NCBI GenBank assembly: GCA_947476295.1
Contig: CANJQC010000003.1
Span: forward strand, 35,273-99,272
Source of the DNA: Planctomycetaceae bacterium
GTDB lineage: Bacteria > Planctomycetota > Planctomycetia > Planctomycetales > Planctomycetaceae
Reading direction: 5' to 3'
DNA: 64,000 nt
Position 1 is the first letter of the stretch. Every line of letters begins with the position of its first letter. Below are positions 25,693 through 34,620 of this stretch, one piece after another. The notes beneath the pieces are model-generated. The model made no database searches. It had not been told where the DNA came from and saw only the letters and a program-made list of their open reading frames with translations. A program made the translations under genes and the position numbers.

Positions 25693-27123
25693 ATGTCAAC
25701 AGATGCTCCTGTAAAGCCTGATGTGAAAAAGTCCGACGTTGAGTTTGGTTCGTACAAATACGGATTCCATGACTCGATGGACAACTATGCGTTCAAGAGC
25801 CGTAAAGGGCTGGACCCTCAGATTGTCCGCCAGATTTCGGAAATGAAGGGCGAACCAGAGTGGATGACCAACTTCCGCCTGGATTCACTCGCCATTTTTG
25901 AATCACGCCCGATGCCAAACTGGGGCGGCGACATGAGCGACCTAGATTTTCAGGATATTTTTTACTACATGAAGGCTGCGAACGAGCAGGAAACTTCGTG
26001 GGACGACGTTCCGGAAGACATCCGTCGAACTTACGATCGCCTCGGAATTCCGGAAGCGGAAAAGAAGTACCTGTCCGGCGTGAAAGCTCAGTACGATTCT
26101 GAAGTGGTGTACGGCAGCCTTCAGGAAGATCTCTCAAAGCAGGGTGTCATCTTCACCGACACCGACTCCGCACTGCGGGATTATCCTGACTTGTTCCGAG
26201 AGTATTTTGCGACCATCATTCCTCCCGGCGACAACAAGTTTGCCGCTTTGAACTCTGCGGTATGGTCAGGCGGTTCGTTCATCTACATTCCGAAAGGGGT
26301 GAAGATTGAGTTTCCGCTGCAGGCTTATTTCCGAATCAATAGCCAGAACATGGGACAGTTTGAACGCACACTGATCATCGTCGATGAAGGTGCCTCCGTT
26401 CACTACGTTGAAGGCTGCACCGCCCCGACCTACAGCAGCAACAGCCTGCATTCAGCTGTGGTCGAAATCGTCGTCAAGCGTGGCGCGCGATGTCGCTACA
26501 CCACGATCCAGAATTGGTCTAGCAACGTTTATAATCTGGTCACGAAGCGAGCCATGGCATATGGCGATTCGCTGATGGAATGGATCGACGGAAATCTCGG
26601 CTCCAAACTGACCATGAAGTATCCTGCGATCTGGTTGATGGAACCCGGGGCTCGTGGCGAAACGCTGTCAATTGCATTTGCCGGGCCGGGCCAGCATCAG
26701 GACGCAGGTGCCAAGATGGTTCACTGTGCTCCAAACACATCCAGCCGAATTATCAGCAAGAGTATTTCCAGAGGCGGTGGGCGCTCAAGCTATCGTGGTC
26801 TGGTCAAGATCCATAAAGATGCGAAGAACTGCCGTTCAAACGTTGTCTGTGATGCCTTGATTCTCGACCCAGCCAGCCGCAGCGATACCTATCCATACAT
26901 CGAAGTCGAAGAGCAGGACGTAGCGATTGAGCACGAAGCCAGCGTCTCGAAGATCGGCGAAGAACAATTGTTTTATCTGATGAGTCGCGGTCTGACCGAA
27001 GCCGAAGCCTCCGCCATGATCGTGACAGGCTTCATCGAGCCGCTCGTGAAAGAACTGCCGATGGAATACGCGGTCGAAATGAATCGTCTGATCGAACTTC
27101 AGATGGAAGGATCGGTTGGGTAG
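25693..27123 (+). CDS. sufB: Fe-S cluster assembly protein SufB
   Basis: Core scaffold subunit of SufBCD, 476 aa. Standard SufB stretches are [24 protein letters not shown], the Cys-containing [20 protein letters not shown] and [14 protein letters not shown]. The C-terminal [21 protein letters not shown] is complete. The track ORF starts inside sufC; ATG 25693 ([10 protein letters not shown]) is the real start. sufD normally follows directly, but here a toxin-antitoxin relic intervenes. Confidence 0.97.
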   Translation: MSTDAPVKPDVKKSDVEFGSYKYGFHDSMDNYAFKSRKGLDPQIVRQISEMKGEPEWMTNFRLDSLAIFESRPMPNWGGDMSDLDFQDIFYYMKAANEQETSWDDVPEDIRRTYDRLGIPEAEKKYLSGVKAQYDSEVVYGSLQEDLSKQGVIFTDTDSALRDYPDLFREYFATIIPPGDNKFAALNSAVWSGGSFIYIPKGVKIEFPLQAYFRINSQNMGQFERTLIIVDEGASVHYVEGCTAPTYSSNSLHSAVVEIVVKRGARCRYTTIQNWSSNVYNLVTKRAMAYGDSLMEWIDGNLGSKLTMKYPAIWLMEPGARGETLSIAFAGPGQHQDAGAKMVHCAPNTSSRIISKSISRGGGRSSYRGLVKIHKDAKNCRSNVVCDALILDPASRSDTYPYIEVEEQDVAIEHEASVSKIGEEQLFYLMSRGLTEAEASAMIVTGFIEPLVKELPMEYAVEMNRLIELQMEGSVG

Positions 27124-27242
27124 TACTTCCTGCGAGCTGCAGGACGTCAATCCTCCGACTGATTCGTGATGTCTTCGCTCAGCTTTGTTAAGCTTGAAGC
27201 TGCCGAGCTGACAACTGGTGCTTCATAGGAGCTAGGATAGCG

Positions 27243-27512
27243 ATGGTAAAACTCAACGAAGAAGTTGCCCAGGCGTTGATGAAATGCCATGCGGAACTGC
27301 TTTCAGTTGAAGTGCCGGGGTCAGACCAACGTTTGGTCCTCGTCGAACAATCGACATTCGACACAGCGATGGTGGCTGTAAAACTTCAACAGAATGTGGA
27401 ATTGATACGGGAGGGGATTGCCGACTTGGAAGCTGGTAAAGTGCTGCCGTTGGATAAAGCGATGGAGCAGATCAGACGAGAGTTGCGTTTCCAGCCGCGG
27501 CAAGCAACATGA
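27243..27512 (+). CDS. probable antitoxin of a ParE/RelE-type module
   Basis: A small 89-aa protein. A helical C-terminus (GKVLPLDKAMEQIRREL) resembles the toxin-binding tail of ParD/RHH-type antitoxins. The N-terminal half (EVAQALMKCHAELLSVEV ... VLVEQSTFDTAMVAVKL) contains no motif I can name. Identification rests mainly on context: its stop overlaps by ATGA the start of a clearly ParE-like but broken reading frame. Without an active toxin it is probably a relic in use or decay. It is inserted between sufB and sufD. Confidence 0.55.
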   Translation: MVKLNEEVAQALMKCHAELLSVEVPGSDQRLVLVEQSTFDTAMVAVKLQQNVELIREGIADLEAGKVLPLDKAMEQIRRELRFQPRQAT

Positions 27513-27845
27513 AGGAGCAGATCTCAATGCGAGCCATGCTGGATATCCAGCGGAACGCGGAATGGTGAGAATCGCACCATAGTTGCAGTCAGGCAGCCGA
27601 ATGGTTCTATCGTGTTTACGATCAACTTGAAGCGATTTCCAATGCTGCATTGAGTTATGGTGTGTCTGCTCAGAATGGAATGTTTCTATTCGAGGTGCGC
27701 GATGCCCTTAATTCGTCTGGGAAAACGGAAGAGCTATCGGGCCATTTTTCGAGTTCAGAATAATAACATAACTGTCTATCGTGTCGTTCGAGCGGCAGAG
27801 GGCACAATCGAGGCTGACGACCTTGAGAAGGGCGCGGCCTTTTGA
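27509..27845 (+). pseudogene. frameshifted ParE/RelE-superfamily toxin
   Basis: Three pieces in different frames line up as one toxin. First is MRAMLDIQRNAEW, then a stop. Next is AAEWFYRVYDQLEAISNAAL through QNGMFLFEVRDAL. Last is LGKRKSYRAIFRV through VYRVVRAAEGTIEADDL. This order, with an R-D-I-like start, N-G-L-F/EVR, GKRKSYR and a V-R-AA ending, is the ParE pattern. At least two frame disruptions (near 27570 and 27705) prevent a full product. It begins at an ATGA overlap with the antitoxin gene. Confidence 0.75.
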
Positions 27846-27870
27846 TTTGTCTCAGAGAGTTTTAACAATT

Positions 27871-29211
27871 ATGTCATCTATGTCATCCACAATCATCGAT
27901 GTTTCTCGTATCGGCTTCAGTACCGAAGTTTTCAAACAGTTCCTTGCAACATGCAACGAGCCGTCATGGATCACGGACGCGCGTCGAGTGGCGTTCGAGA
28001 CTTACCAAAACTTACTGCAGGAAGATCTTGATCCCGAAGAATTCAAACGAGTCGATTTGCGTGTCTTTAATGCCGCAAAGTTTCGACCGTCGAACGAGGA
28101 TGTCGATACGTCTGCGATTGATACGTTGCTAAGTAATCAGACCGAATTCGGCGGGGCGATCTCGCACGTGAATGGCCAATGCACGCAGTCAAGTGTGTCA
28201 GAAGTGATCGCGGCTCAGGGAGTGCTGTTCGGTGAACTGAATTCGCTGCTGACCAGCCATCGTGAATTGCTCGAACCATATTTCATGAAAAAGGCCGTGC
28301 GACCAGACTCGGACCGATTTTCGGCGTGGCACGCTGCGTTCTGGACCGGTGGGACACTTCTGTATATCCCGCGCAATGTTGAGGTCGCTCTGCCACTACA
28401 CAGTTTGATCGCTCATAGCCGCAACGGCGTGGCGGAGTTCAGCCACACACTGATCATCCTTGAAGACGGTGCCCGTGCGACGCTGTTGGAAGAAACGTCC
28501 TCCGCTTCAGAAAGCATTGCAGGCCTGCATGTTGGTTGTGTCGAATTGATCGTCGGCAAGAATGCGAATCTGCGATACGTGCAATTGCAGAACTGGAATC
28601 AGAATTCTTGGCATTTCGCGCATCAGGCTGGCGTCGTGGGCAGCAACGCTTCGTTGCAATGGACGGTTGTCGGTCTGGGCAGCAAATTGTCCCACATTCA
28701 TCAGGATATCAATCTGAACGGTCGCGCTGCCACTGCCGAAGTGAACGGCGTAACATTCGCAAGTGATCGCCAGAAGATCAGTTATTACACGCAGCAGCAT
28801 CATAAAGCGCAGGGAACGCACAGTGACCTGCTTTACAAAGAAGTCCTGAGGGATGAAGCGCGTGTTATCTGGCGCGGCATGATCAAAGTCGATCCCGCCG
28901 CGCAGCAGACAGACGGTTATCAGCGCAGCGATGCGTTGATGCTGAGTGATCATGCTCGCTGCGATTCCATCCCCGGTCTTGAAATCGAAGCCGACGATGT
29001 CCGATGCACCCACGGGGCAACAATGGGCCGAGTCGATCAGGACCAGATCTTCTACTGCATGAGTCGCGGGATATCCCGAAAAGAAGCCATGCACATGATT
29101 GTCGAAGGATTCTTCCAGCAGGTCTACGACCGGATCCCGGTCGAAGTTGTCCGCGAAACCCTCAGCCGTACCGTCCAGGGCAAACTCGGAATCGAAGCTG
29201 TCGCGATTTGA
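27871..29211 (+). CDS. sufD: Fe-S cluster assembly protein SufD
   Basis: Partner of SufB in the scaffold, about 446 aa. The SufB/D core is clear: FWTGGTLLYIPRNVEVALPLHSLI, HHKAQGTHSDLLYKEVL, ARVIWRGMIKVDPAAQQTDGY and CTHGATMGRVDQDQIFYCMSRG. It is longer at the N-terminus than typical SufD and keeps some SufB-like traits. ATG 27871 is chosen; the track ORF starts within the toxin relic. The gene closes the suf locus. Confidence 0.93.
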   Translation: MSSMSSTIIDVSRIGFSTEVFKQFLATCNEPSWITDARRVAFETYQNLLQEDLDPEEFKRVDLRVFNAAKFRPSNEDVDTSAIDTLLSNQTEFGGAISHVNGQCTQSSVSEVIAAQGVLFGELNSLLTSHRELLEPYFMKKAVRPDSDRFSAWHAAFWTGGTLLYIPRNVEVALPLHSLIAHSRNGVAEFSHTLIILEDGARATLLEETSSASESIAGLHVGCVELIVGKNANLRYVQLQNWNQNSWHFAHQAGVVGSNASLQWTVVGLGSKLSHIHQDINLNGRAATAEVNGVTFASDRQKISYYTQQHHKAQGTHSDLLYKEVLRDEARVIWRGMIKVDPAAQQTDGYQRSDALMLSDHARCDSIPGLEIEADDVRCTHGATMGRVDQDQIFYCMSRGISRKEAMHMIVEGFFQQVYDRIPVEVVRETLSRTVQGKLGIEAVAI

Positions 29212-29554
29212 GCGACTGATCAATAGTCAACAGCAGATCAAGAAATCTGTGTTGAGCTTTCAATACTCATTTCCAGACCACGGCCCAATGTTTCCCCTGA
29301 CACTTCCGAACCGGAAGCGTCATTACTCAGACTAAATTGCACTTGCAGAACAGATACCGCGGCCGTTCAAGGCGGAGTGTGCAGTGCGGTTGGCCTCATT
29401 TCTTCCGGAACATCTTGTGAAGGGAGCAGGCAAGTTCTGTCGCAGGCTTGCTGAATTCGTGCCGTCTACGTTAAATTCCGTGAATTCGGGGGTTTGCCGG
29501 TTCTGGTGAAGCATCTCAGTGGGCATAAACAACATAGGGCAGGAGGCCGTTTTT
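29212..29554. other. intergenic region after sufD
   Basis: This gap of about 340 bp has no credible ORF. A small hairpin, CTTCCG/CGGAAG (around 29305), lies about 95 bp after sufD and could be a weak terminator, but it lacks a U-tract. A good ribosome binding site, AGGAGG, appears at the end for the next gene. Confidence 0.4.
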
Positions 29555-31378
29555 ATGACATCTTCACACGGTCGCAGAATACAGGGTCGCCGCGCCTTGG
29601 CAATGATGGCGTGGGTGTCACTGGTTATAATTGCCGGACTGCTATGGTACGGGCAGGAAGAAGGTGTCATCCGAATTCAGGCGTGGGAACCGGCAGCATT
29701 GCTTCTGTCCGCGTACTCCGCGTTCTTGGCAATTTTTGGCTGGCTGCTGTTTGCGCCCGAGAGAAAATCCGCGGAAGAATCCCCCGCTCTGTTTTTCTCT
29801 GGCATGTTGACACTCATTCCGCCCTGCTTTATTGCCTATCACCTGATGCCACCATCGTCCCCACTCCGAGGTTGGCTTACACTGGGTGTGTTTGTGTTTG
29901 GGCTTTTTGCAATCTTGAGTCCGCTGCCAGACGAAGTGTTTGCTGTTCCTCGCGATCGCAAGTCGTATCTGCGGCCGCTCACCGATTGTTATCTTTCGGT
30001 CCTTGATGTGGAAGGGCCGCAACTCGACCTGCAAAACCTGGTGCCACGGTCCAATGACACACTCACCAGACCCGACGCCAAATCGCCTCCGGACATCCGC
30101 AGCGGAGATTCACATGATCCGTGGACCGATCCGTTTTATGGGACGGGGCGAACGATGAGCGAAGTTGGTTCCGCGCTGCGACCGACGTATTCAGAAGGCC
30201 GATCTCGCGGTTCTCATGTGCGTTCGGACTCTGCACCGCTGCGTGAACCTGTTTCACGAGAATCCGGTCGTGAGGCAACTTATCGCGATGCCGCGAGCCG
30301 TGACTCAGCGAGCCGCGTCAGAACTCAGGAAGAGTATCGCGATCGATCGTTGTCGCAGACTCGTGAGACGCAGCGGGCACCCGGACTTGGATACCCAGCG
30401 TCTCAGACAAATCTACCTCCTGCGCCACCGATGCCGCCTGCAATTCCTTCCGATCCGACGATTCAGACGACATCAGTTTTGTCACGACCTCCAATGACAG
30501 CTCGTTCCGCATTTGCCCCGCGAGAATCCAGAGCTCCCAACTATCAGCCACAGTCAACAACGCAGGTCACTGGTGCCCCACGAACAATCGATCCATTGAC
30601 AACATCGGTTTCCAGCACCGCTCCGCGGCGACCGTTGACGGAACCCGGCGGACGGACGGCGCCACCCGTGGAATTCCAAACGCATCCCGCCTCATGGCCA
30701 ATCACTTCATCACTGCCGCCCGTGCTAGCGTATATGGCTCCGACCTCGTTGCCAGGTTCAATTTCGAAACAGATACCGTCAGTTTCGCAATGTGCATTTT
30801 CGGAATCCAATCGAGCGACTTCATCGCATGTTGCTCCTGTCGTAAGATCCACGTTTTTGCCACAGGTTCCGCCGGCAGTGCCTCAGGAACTGCTATCTCG
30901 ACCGGCGCCACCGGTGTTCGATTCGTCGCTGGGACTGGGGGTGATTGCGCCAGCCACTCCGTTGGCCTCCTCAGATACATACGACGACATGCTCGAGTCT
31001 GCCGTTTCTGAAGTCCGTTCGATCACCGATCTTGATCCGCAAGTGACGTCACCGACAGTTCGAACATCGCCTTTGAACGACGTTAAGATGGAACGTCTCA
31101 TGGATGAACAGGGCGGAGAAATGATCGACGGCACGATCCGCGTTTTTTTCGAAATCGGCCAGAAGCGGGCTCATTTGCACGTTCCGTTTTCTCCACCGCT
31201 GGCCGGGTTGCCGGAAGTGGAGTGTGAAGCCGTCAGTGACGATTCGGTGCGTTGTAAAGTCGCTGTCCGCCAGCCGTACGGCATCCGGATTGAAGCTCGA
31301 CGATCTGACGCATCGCGCCCCCTGAACACCGATATCGGATTCGCAGCGGTCTATACACCATCGACGCGACGCGGATAA
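29555..31378 (+). CDS. membrane protein with long disordered region, unknown function
   Basis: About 607 aa. Four hydrophobic helices lie in the first ~140 residues (MAWVSLVIIAGLLWYG, LLSAYSAFLAIFGWLLF, FFSGMLTLIPPCFIAY, LGVFVFGLFAIL). About 330 residues rich in Ser, Pro, Arg and Thr with no fold follow. A compact C-terminal ~80 residues (GTIRVFFEIGQKRAHLHVPF ... GIRIEARRSD) looks beta-rich and ordered. I do not recognise the family. AGGAGG before ATG 29555 fixes the start. It stands alone and converges on the M16 protease gene. Confidence 0.65.
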   Translation: MTSSHGRRIQGRRALAMMAWVSLVIIAGLLWYGQEEGVIRIQAWEPAALLLSAYSAFLAIFGWLLFAPERKSAEESPALFFSGMLTLIPPCFIAYHLMPPSSPLRGWLTLGVFVFGLFAILSPLPDEVFAVPRDRKSYLRPLTDCYLSVLDVEGPQLDLQNLVPRSNDTLTRPDAKSPPDIRSGDSHDPWTDPFYGTGRTMSEVGSALRPTYSEGRSRGSHVRSDSAPLREPVSRESGREATYRDAASRDSASRVRTQEEYRDRSLSQTRETQRAPGLGYPASQTNLPPAPPMPPAIPSDPTIQTTSVLSRPPMTARSAFAPRESRAPNYQPQSTTQVTGAPRTIDPLTTSVSSTAPRRPLTEPGGRTAPPVEFQTHPASWPITSSLPPVLAYMAPTSLPGSISKQIPSVSQCAFSESNRATSSHVAPVVRSTFLPQVPPAVPQELLSRPAPPVFDSSLGLGVIAPATPLASSDTYDDMLESAVSEVRSITDLDPQVTSPTVRTSPLNDVKMERLMDEQGGEMIDGTIRVFFEIGQKRAHLHVPFSPPLAGLPEVECEAVSDDSVRCKVAVRQPYGIRIEARRSDASRPLNTDIGFAAVYTPSTRRG

Positions 31379-31498
31379 GGAAGGTCCAAGAGATTACGGT
31401 CTCAGCGGGCACAGTTGCAACTCGTTTACCATGATCGGCGAATCGCAATGTACTGGTGGGCTGACGCCGGCCTGCTCGCCGGAATCACAGTGGCGGAT

Positions 31499-31515
31499 GG
31501 CACAGGGACTGTGCC
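31499..31515. terminator. short GC hairpin between convergent genes
   Basis: GGCACAG-GGA-CTGTGCC is a perfect 7-bp stem with a 3-nt loop, 2 nt from the M16 stop codon and between two convergent genes. There is no U-run on either strand, so it is a bidirectional terminator candidate only. Confidence 0.35.
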
Positions 31516-31517
31516 TG

Positions 31518-34256
31518 CTACTCTGAAGCGACCGACTCGAAGTCACCGGCGGAGACGATGAAGAGGCGTTCTGGTTTCAGATGTTTTCTTAACGCAGTAT
31601 TAACGTCCTCCACGGTCAAGTTGCGAATTTTCGATTCGAAGTCGGCGACATATTTCATATCGCGTCCGATGAATGCATACGCTTCCAGTTGCGGGATCAA
31701 GGAGTTTTCGTCGGTGCGTGACACCTGCTGTGACTGCAGATAACCCTCTTTGGCTTCGTCCAGTTCTTCCTGAGTAATTCCGTCTACAACCAGTCGCTTC
31801 AGTTCTTCCTGAATGGCTTCGTGAAGTTTGCCGGCGTTAGCAGGATTGGAAATCGCAAAGATGTAAAACGATGTGCGTTCATCGACGGCTGATGGCTGCA
31901 GATTGGATTGCACGGTATAGGAAAGTCCGTCTTTCTGCCGAACGCGATCTGCGAGGCGCGACGAAAGACCACCGGAACCCAGCACAAAATTTCCGATCGC
32001 CAACGCCGGATAGTCGGGATCACTGTCCTTCATCGGCAGCGTCATGGCAGCGAAGTACGCAGCATTGGCCTTATCCGGCGTGTTGATCTGCACAAAATCA
32101 CCGGTCAAATTGTTGACGGAGATTCGAGGAATGCGTTCAAACGCCACATTCGATGACCAGCCCTTCGTGAATTCATCCACTGCCGGAACCACAAGGTCTT
32201 TGTCAAAGTCACCGATGATCGTCAGTTCGCCTACAGATGCGCCCACCAGTCGCTGAAACACGTATTGTATCTGTTCGATTGTCACGGCCTTTGTTCGTTC
32301 CATGTCTTCTTTGAGTTCAGCGATGTAGCGTGCGTCATCGACTTCATACGGTGCCAGTTTTCGAGTGACCATATTGGAGGCAATGGCAATTGGATCGCTG
32401 ACACGTTCTGCCGCATTCGACAACAGTTCTTCGCGAATCAGTTCCAGTTCCTCTGCAGGGAGTTTTGGTCGTCTGAGGATTTCTTCAATCACGCGCAGCA
32501 CGGGAATCAAGTTCTCACGATTCGTCTGTACGATGACAGATAAATTGCCGGCGTCGCCCGACAGGTTCATTTCGGCTCGGTAGTTATTAAGTTCATCGCT
32601 GATCTGCTGGCGTGTCAGATTCTCGGTACCACGATCCAGCAGTCGGGGAAGCATCTTCGCGGCGACGGCGAGCCCCTTCAGATCATTGAGATTTCCATAA
32701 CGCAGATTGAGCTTGAGTGTCACCGACGAACCGCGAGTTTTGCGAGGCAGAAGCGTTACTTTGATTCCTGACGAAAGTTGAGATCGTTCCAGACGCGATT
32801 CAATGCCGTCCGGAGATGCATCAAATTCTTCGCCCTGAACGACATCCGAGCGACCGGTGTAATCGCCTATCATTTCCGCCAGATCGGGCGTCGGAGGCAC
32901 GGAAGCACGTTCTGCTTCTTTCGTGGGTTCAAACAATCCCGCTGTGCGATTGCTGCGAACCATGTAAGTTGCAGCCACGCGGTTGACATCGTCGGCAGTG
33001 ACCTTTTCCAGGCGATCGCGATAAATGAAGAACAACCGCCAGTCACCCTGCGCCGCCCAGTCGCTCAATTGAATGGCGAGCCCCTGCGAATCGGCAACCT
33101 GGATTTCTCGCTGTCGCAGCATCTCCTGCCGCGCACGTTCGACTTCTTCGGCAGTGAACGGTTTATCGACAGAACTTTCTACGGTTTCAATCAGGTTCTG
33201 CAGCATGGTGGTGCCGTCGGTTCCGGGAGCGGCCTGACTGCCAAACAGAATGACGCCTGGATCGTGCAGGGCGAAGCTGCTTCCGAAGACTCCGGCGGCC
33301 AAACGACGCTTCACCATTGCGTCGTAGAGTCGACCGGATGGCTCGCTGGCCATAATCGTGGTCAGGACGTCGATCGTGGCATAGTCCGGATGGCCACCGG
33401 CGGGAATATGGTAAGCCAGGGCCGCGACCGGGACGTCGCCGACACGTCGCACTGTCACCATCCGATCACCATCCTGCGCAGGTTCTTCAGTGTAGGTCTT
33501 GTCAAGTTCACGTTCGGGTTTCGGAATCGCACCGAAGTGCTGCTGTATGAGAGCCACCGCTTTCTGCGGGTTGAACTTTCCGGCGACGATCAGCATCGCG
33601 TTATCGGGCTGATAAAATCGTTTGTAAAACCGGCGAAGGTTTTCCACGGGAACGCGTTCAATGTCTGCACGATTGCCGATCGTAGACTTGCCGTAATTGT
33701 GCCATTCGTAGGCCGTCGAAAAAATTCGTTGCATCAATACTCGTTGCGGACTGTTTTCGCCACGTTCAAATTCATTACGTACCACGGTCATTTCTGAAGC
33801 CAGATCCTCTGCCTTGATGAGGCTGTTGATCATTCGATCGGCTTCCATCGAGATTGCATATTCAAGATTTGAATCGCTTGCAGACAGCGTTTCGTAATAG
33901 TTCGTGCGGTCCAGCCATGTCGTACCATTAAACTGCGCGCCACGTTTCGTGAGTTCCGCAGGAATGGCTGGCCGCGATGGTGTGCCTTTAAAGAGCATGT
34001 GCTCAAGCAGATGCGCCATTCCCGCTTCCCCGTATCCTTCGTGCCGAGAACCTACGAAGAACGTCAGGTTGACGGTGACCGTTGGGCGCGAGACGTCCGG
34101 AAACAACAGAACCTGCATTCCGTTCGCGAGTTTCAGTTCCGCAATTCCTTCTACGGCACGGACAAGTGACGGTTCCTCATCCGCGCGGACCCTATCGATG
34201 ACAGCAAAAATCAGAAGTGCAACGACTAAACATCGGGCGATCAAAGAAATTTTCAT
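31518..34256 (-). CDS. M16 family zinc metalloprotease (two-domain)
   Basis: An exported or membrane-anchored protease of about 912 aa. The hydrophobic N-terminus (IARCLVVALLIFAVIDRVRA) is a signal peptide. The catalytic inverted zinc motif HLLEH lies near residue 80, in AGMAHLLEHMLFKG. The rest of the first M16 pair follows, then a second, inactive pair without HxxEH, giving the usual two-half pitrilysin/insulinase-like architecture. The start at MKISL is chosen over the ATG seven codons upstream. A periplasmic peptide-degrading role is inferred. It is divergent from the Hsp70 gene. Confidence 0.92.
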   Translation of the reverse strand: MKISLIARCLVVALLIFAVIDRVRADEEPSLVRAVEGIAELKLANGMQVLLFPDVSRPTVTVNLTFFVGSRHEGYGEAGMAHLLEHMLFKGTPSRPAIPAELTKRGAQFNGTTWLDRTNYYETLSASDSNLEYAISMEADRMINSLIKAEDLASEMTVVRNEFERGENSPQRVLMQRIFSTAYEWHNYGKSTIGNRADIERVPVENLRRFYKRFYQPDNAMLIVAGKFNPQKAVALIQQHFGAIPKPERELDKTYTEEPAQDGDRMVTVRRVGDVPVAALAYHIPAGGHPDYATIDVLTTIMASEPSGRLYDAMVKRRLAAGVFGSSFALHDPGVILFGSQAAPGTDGTTMLQNLIETVESSVDKPFTAEEVERARQEMLRQREIQVADSQGLAIQLSDWAAQGDWRLFFIYRDRLEKVTADDVNRVAATYMVRSNRTAGLFEPTKEAERASVPPTPDLAEMIGDYTGRSDVVQGEEFDASPDGIESRLERSQLSSGIKVTLLPRKTRGSSVTLKLNLRYGNLNDLKGLAVAAKMLPRLLDRGTENLTRQQISDELNNYRAEMNLSGDAGNLSVIVQTNRENLIPVLRVIEEILRRPKLPAEELELIREELLSNAAERVSDPIAIASNMVTRKLAPYEVDDARYIAELKEDMERTKAVTIEQIQYVFQRLVGASVGELTIIGDFDKDLVVPAVDEFTKGWSSNVAFERIPRISVNNLTGDFVQINTPDKANAAYFAAMTLPMKDSDPDYPALAIGNFVLGSGGLSSRLADRVRQKDGLSYTVQSNLQPSAVDERTSFYIFAISNPANAGKLHEAIQEELKRLVVDGITQEELDEAKEGYLQSQQVSRTDENSLIPQLEAYAFIGRDMKYVADFESKIRNLTVEDVNTALRKHLKPERLFIVSAGDFESVASE

Positions 34257-34620
34257 TGTGTTACTGCTCACAGACAAGCCGTTTGTTGTACTAAATTTCC
34301 CGCATCCGTGGTGGGCCGTGGCCGTATGTTACCGTTCGATGAGTCATGCAGAAAGGCAGCAAAAGCATTTGCCTCGGCCGAGCCACGCATTCATTTCCTG
34401 ACCAGGCTTCGGCGGTCCTTATGCGGGATCCGATATTCCCGACATTCTGCCACGAAATTGAACGAGACTGAATGCATGATCGATAAATCTTTGATCTGTT
34501 GCGCCGCAAGCAGGACGTTTCTGTAGTGATTCGGTGAAGCGGCTAGTACGATGTGGGGATTGATGAAACATTGTCCGGACGGCTACAGAGACATGTCCTG
34601 CGCAGTTGTTGAGATTCCTT
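34257..34620. other. divergent intergenic region, M16 protease / Hsp70
   Basis: About 360 bp between the starts of two oppositely transcribed genes. No CIRCE element, strong inverted repeat or small gene was seen. Confidence 0.4.

Noticed and set aside
28507-29223. 238-aa minus-strand ORF
   Set aside because: Antisense to sufD; shadow of a conserved gene.
32778-33797. 339-aa plus-strand ORF
   Set aside because: Antisense to the M16 protease; composition is that of a shadow frame.
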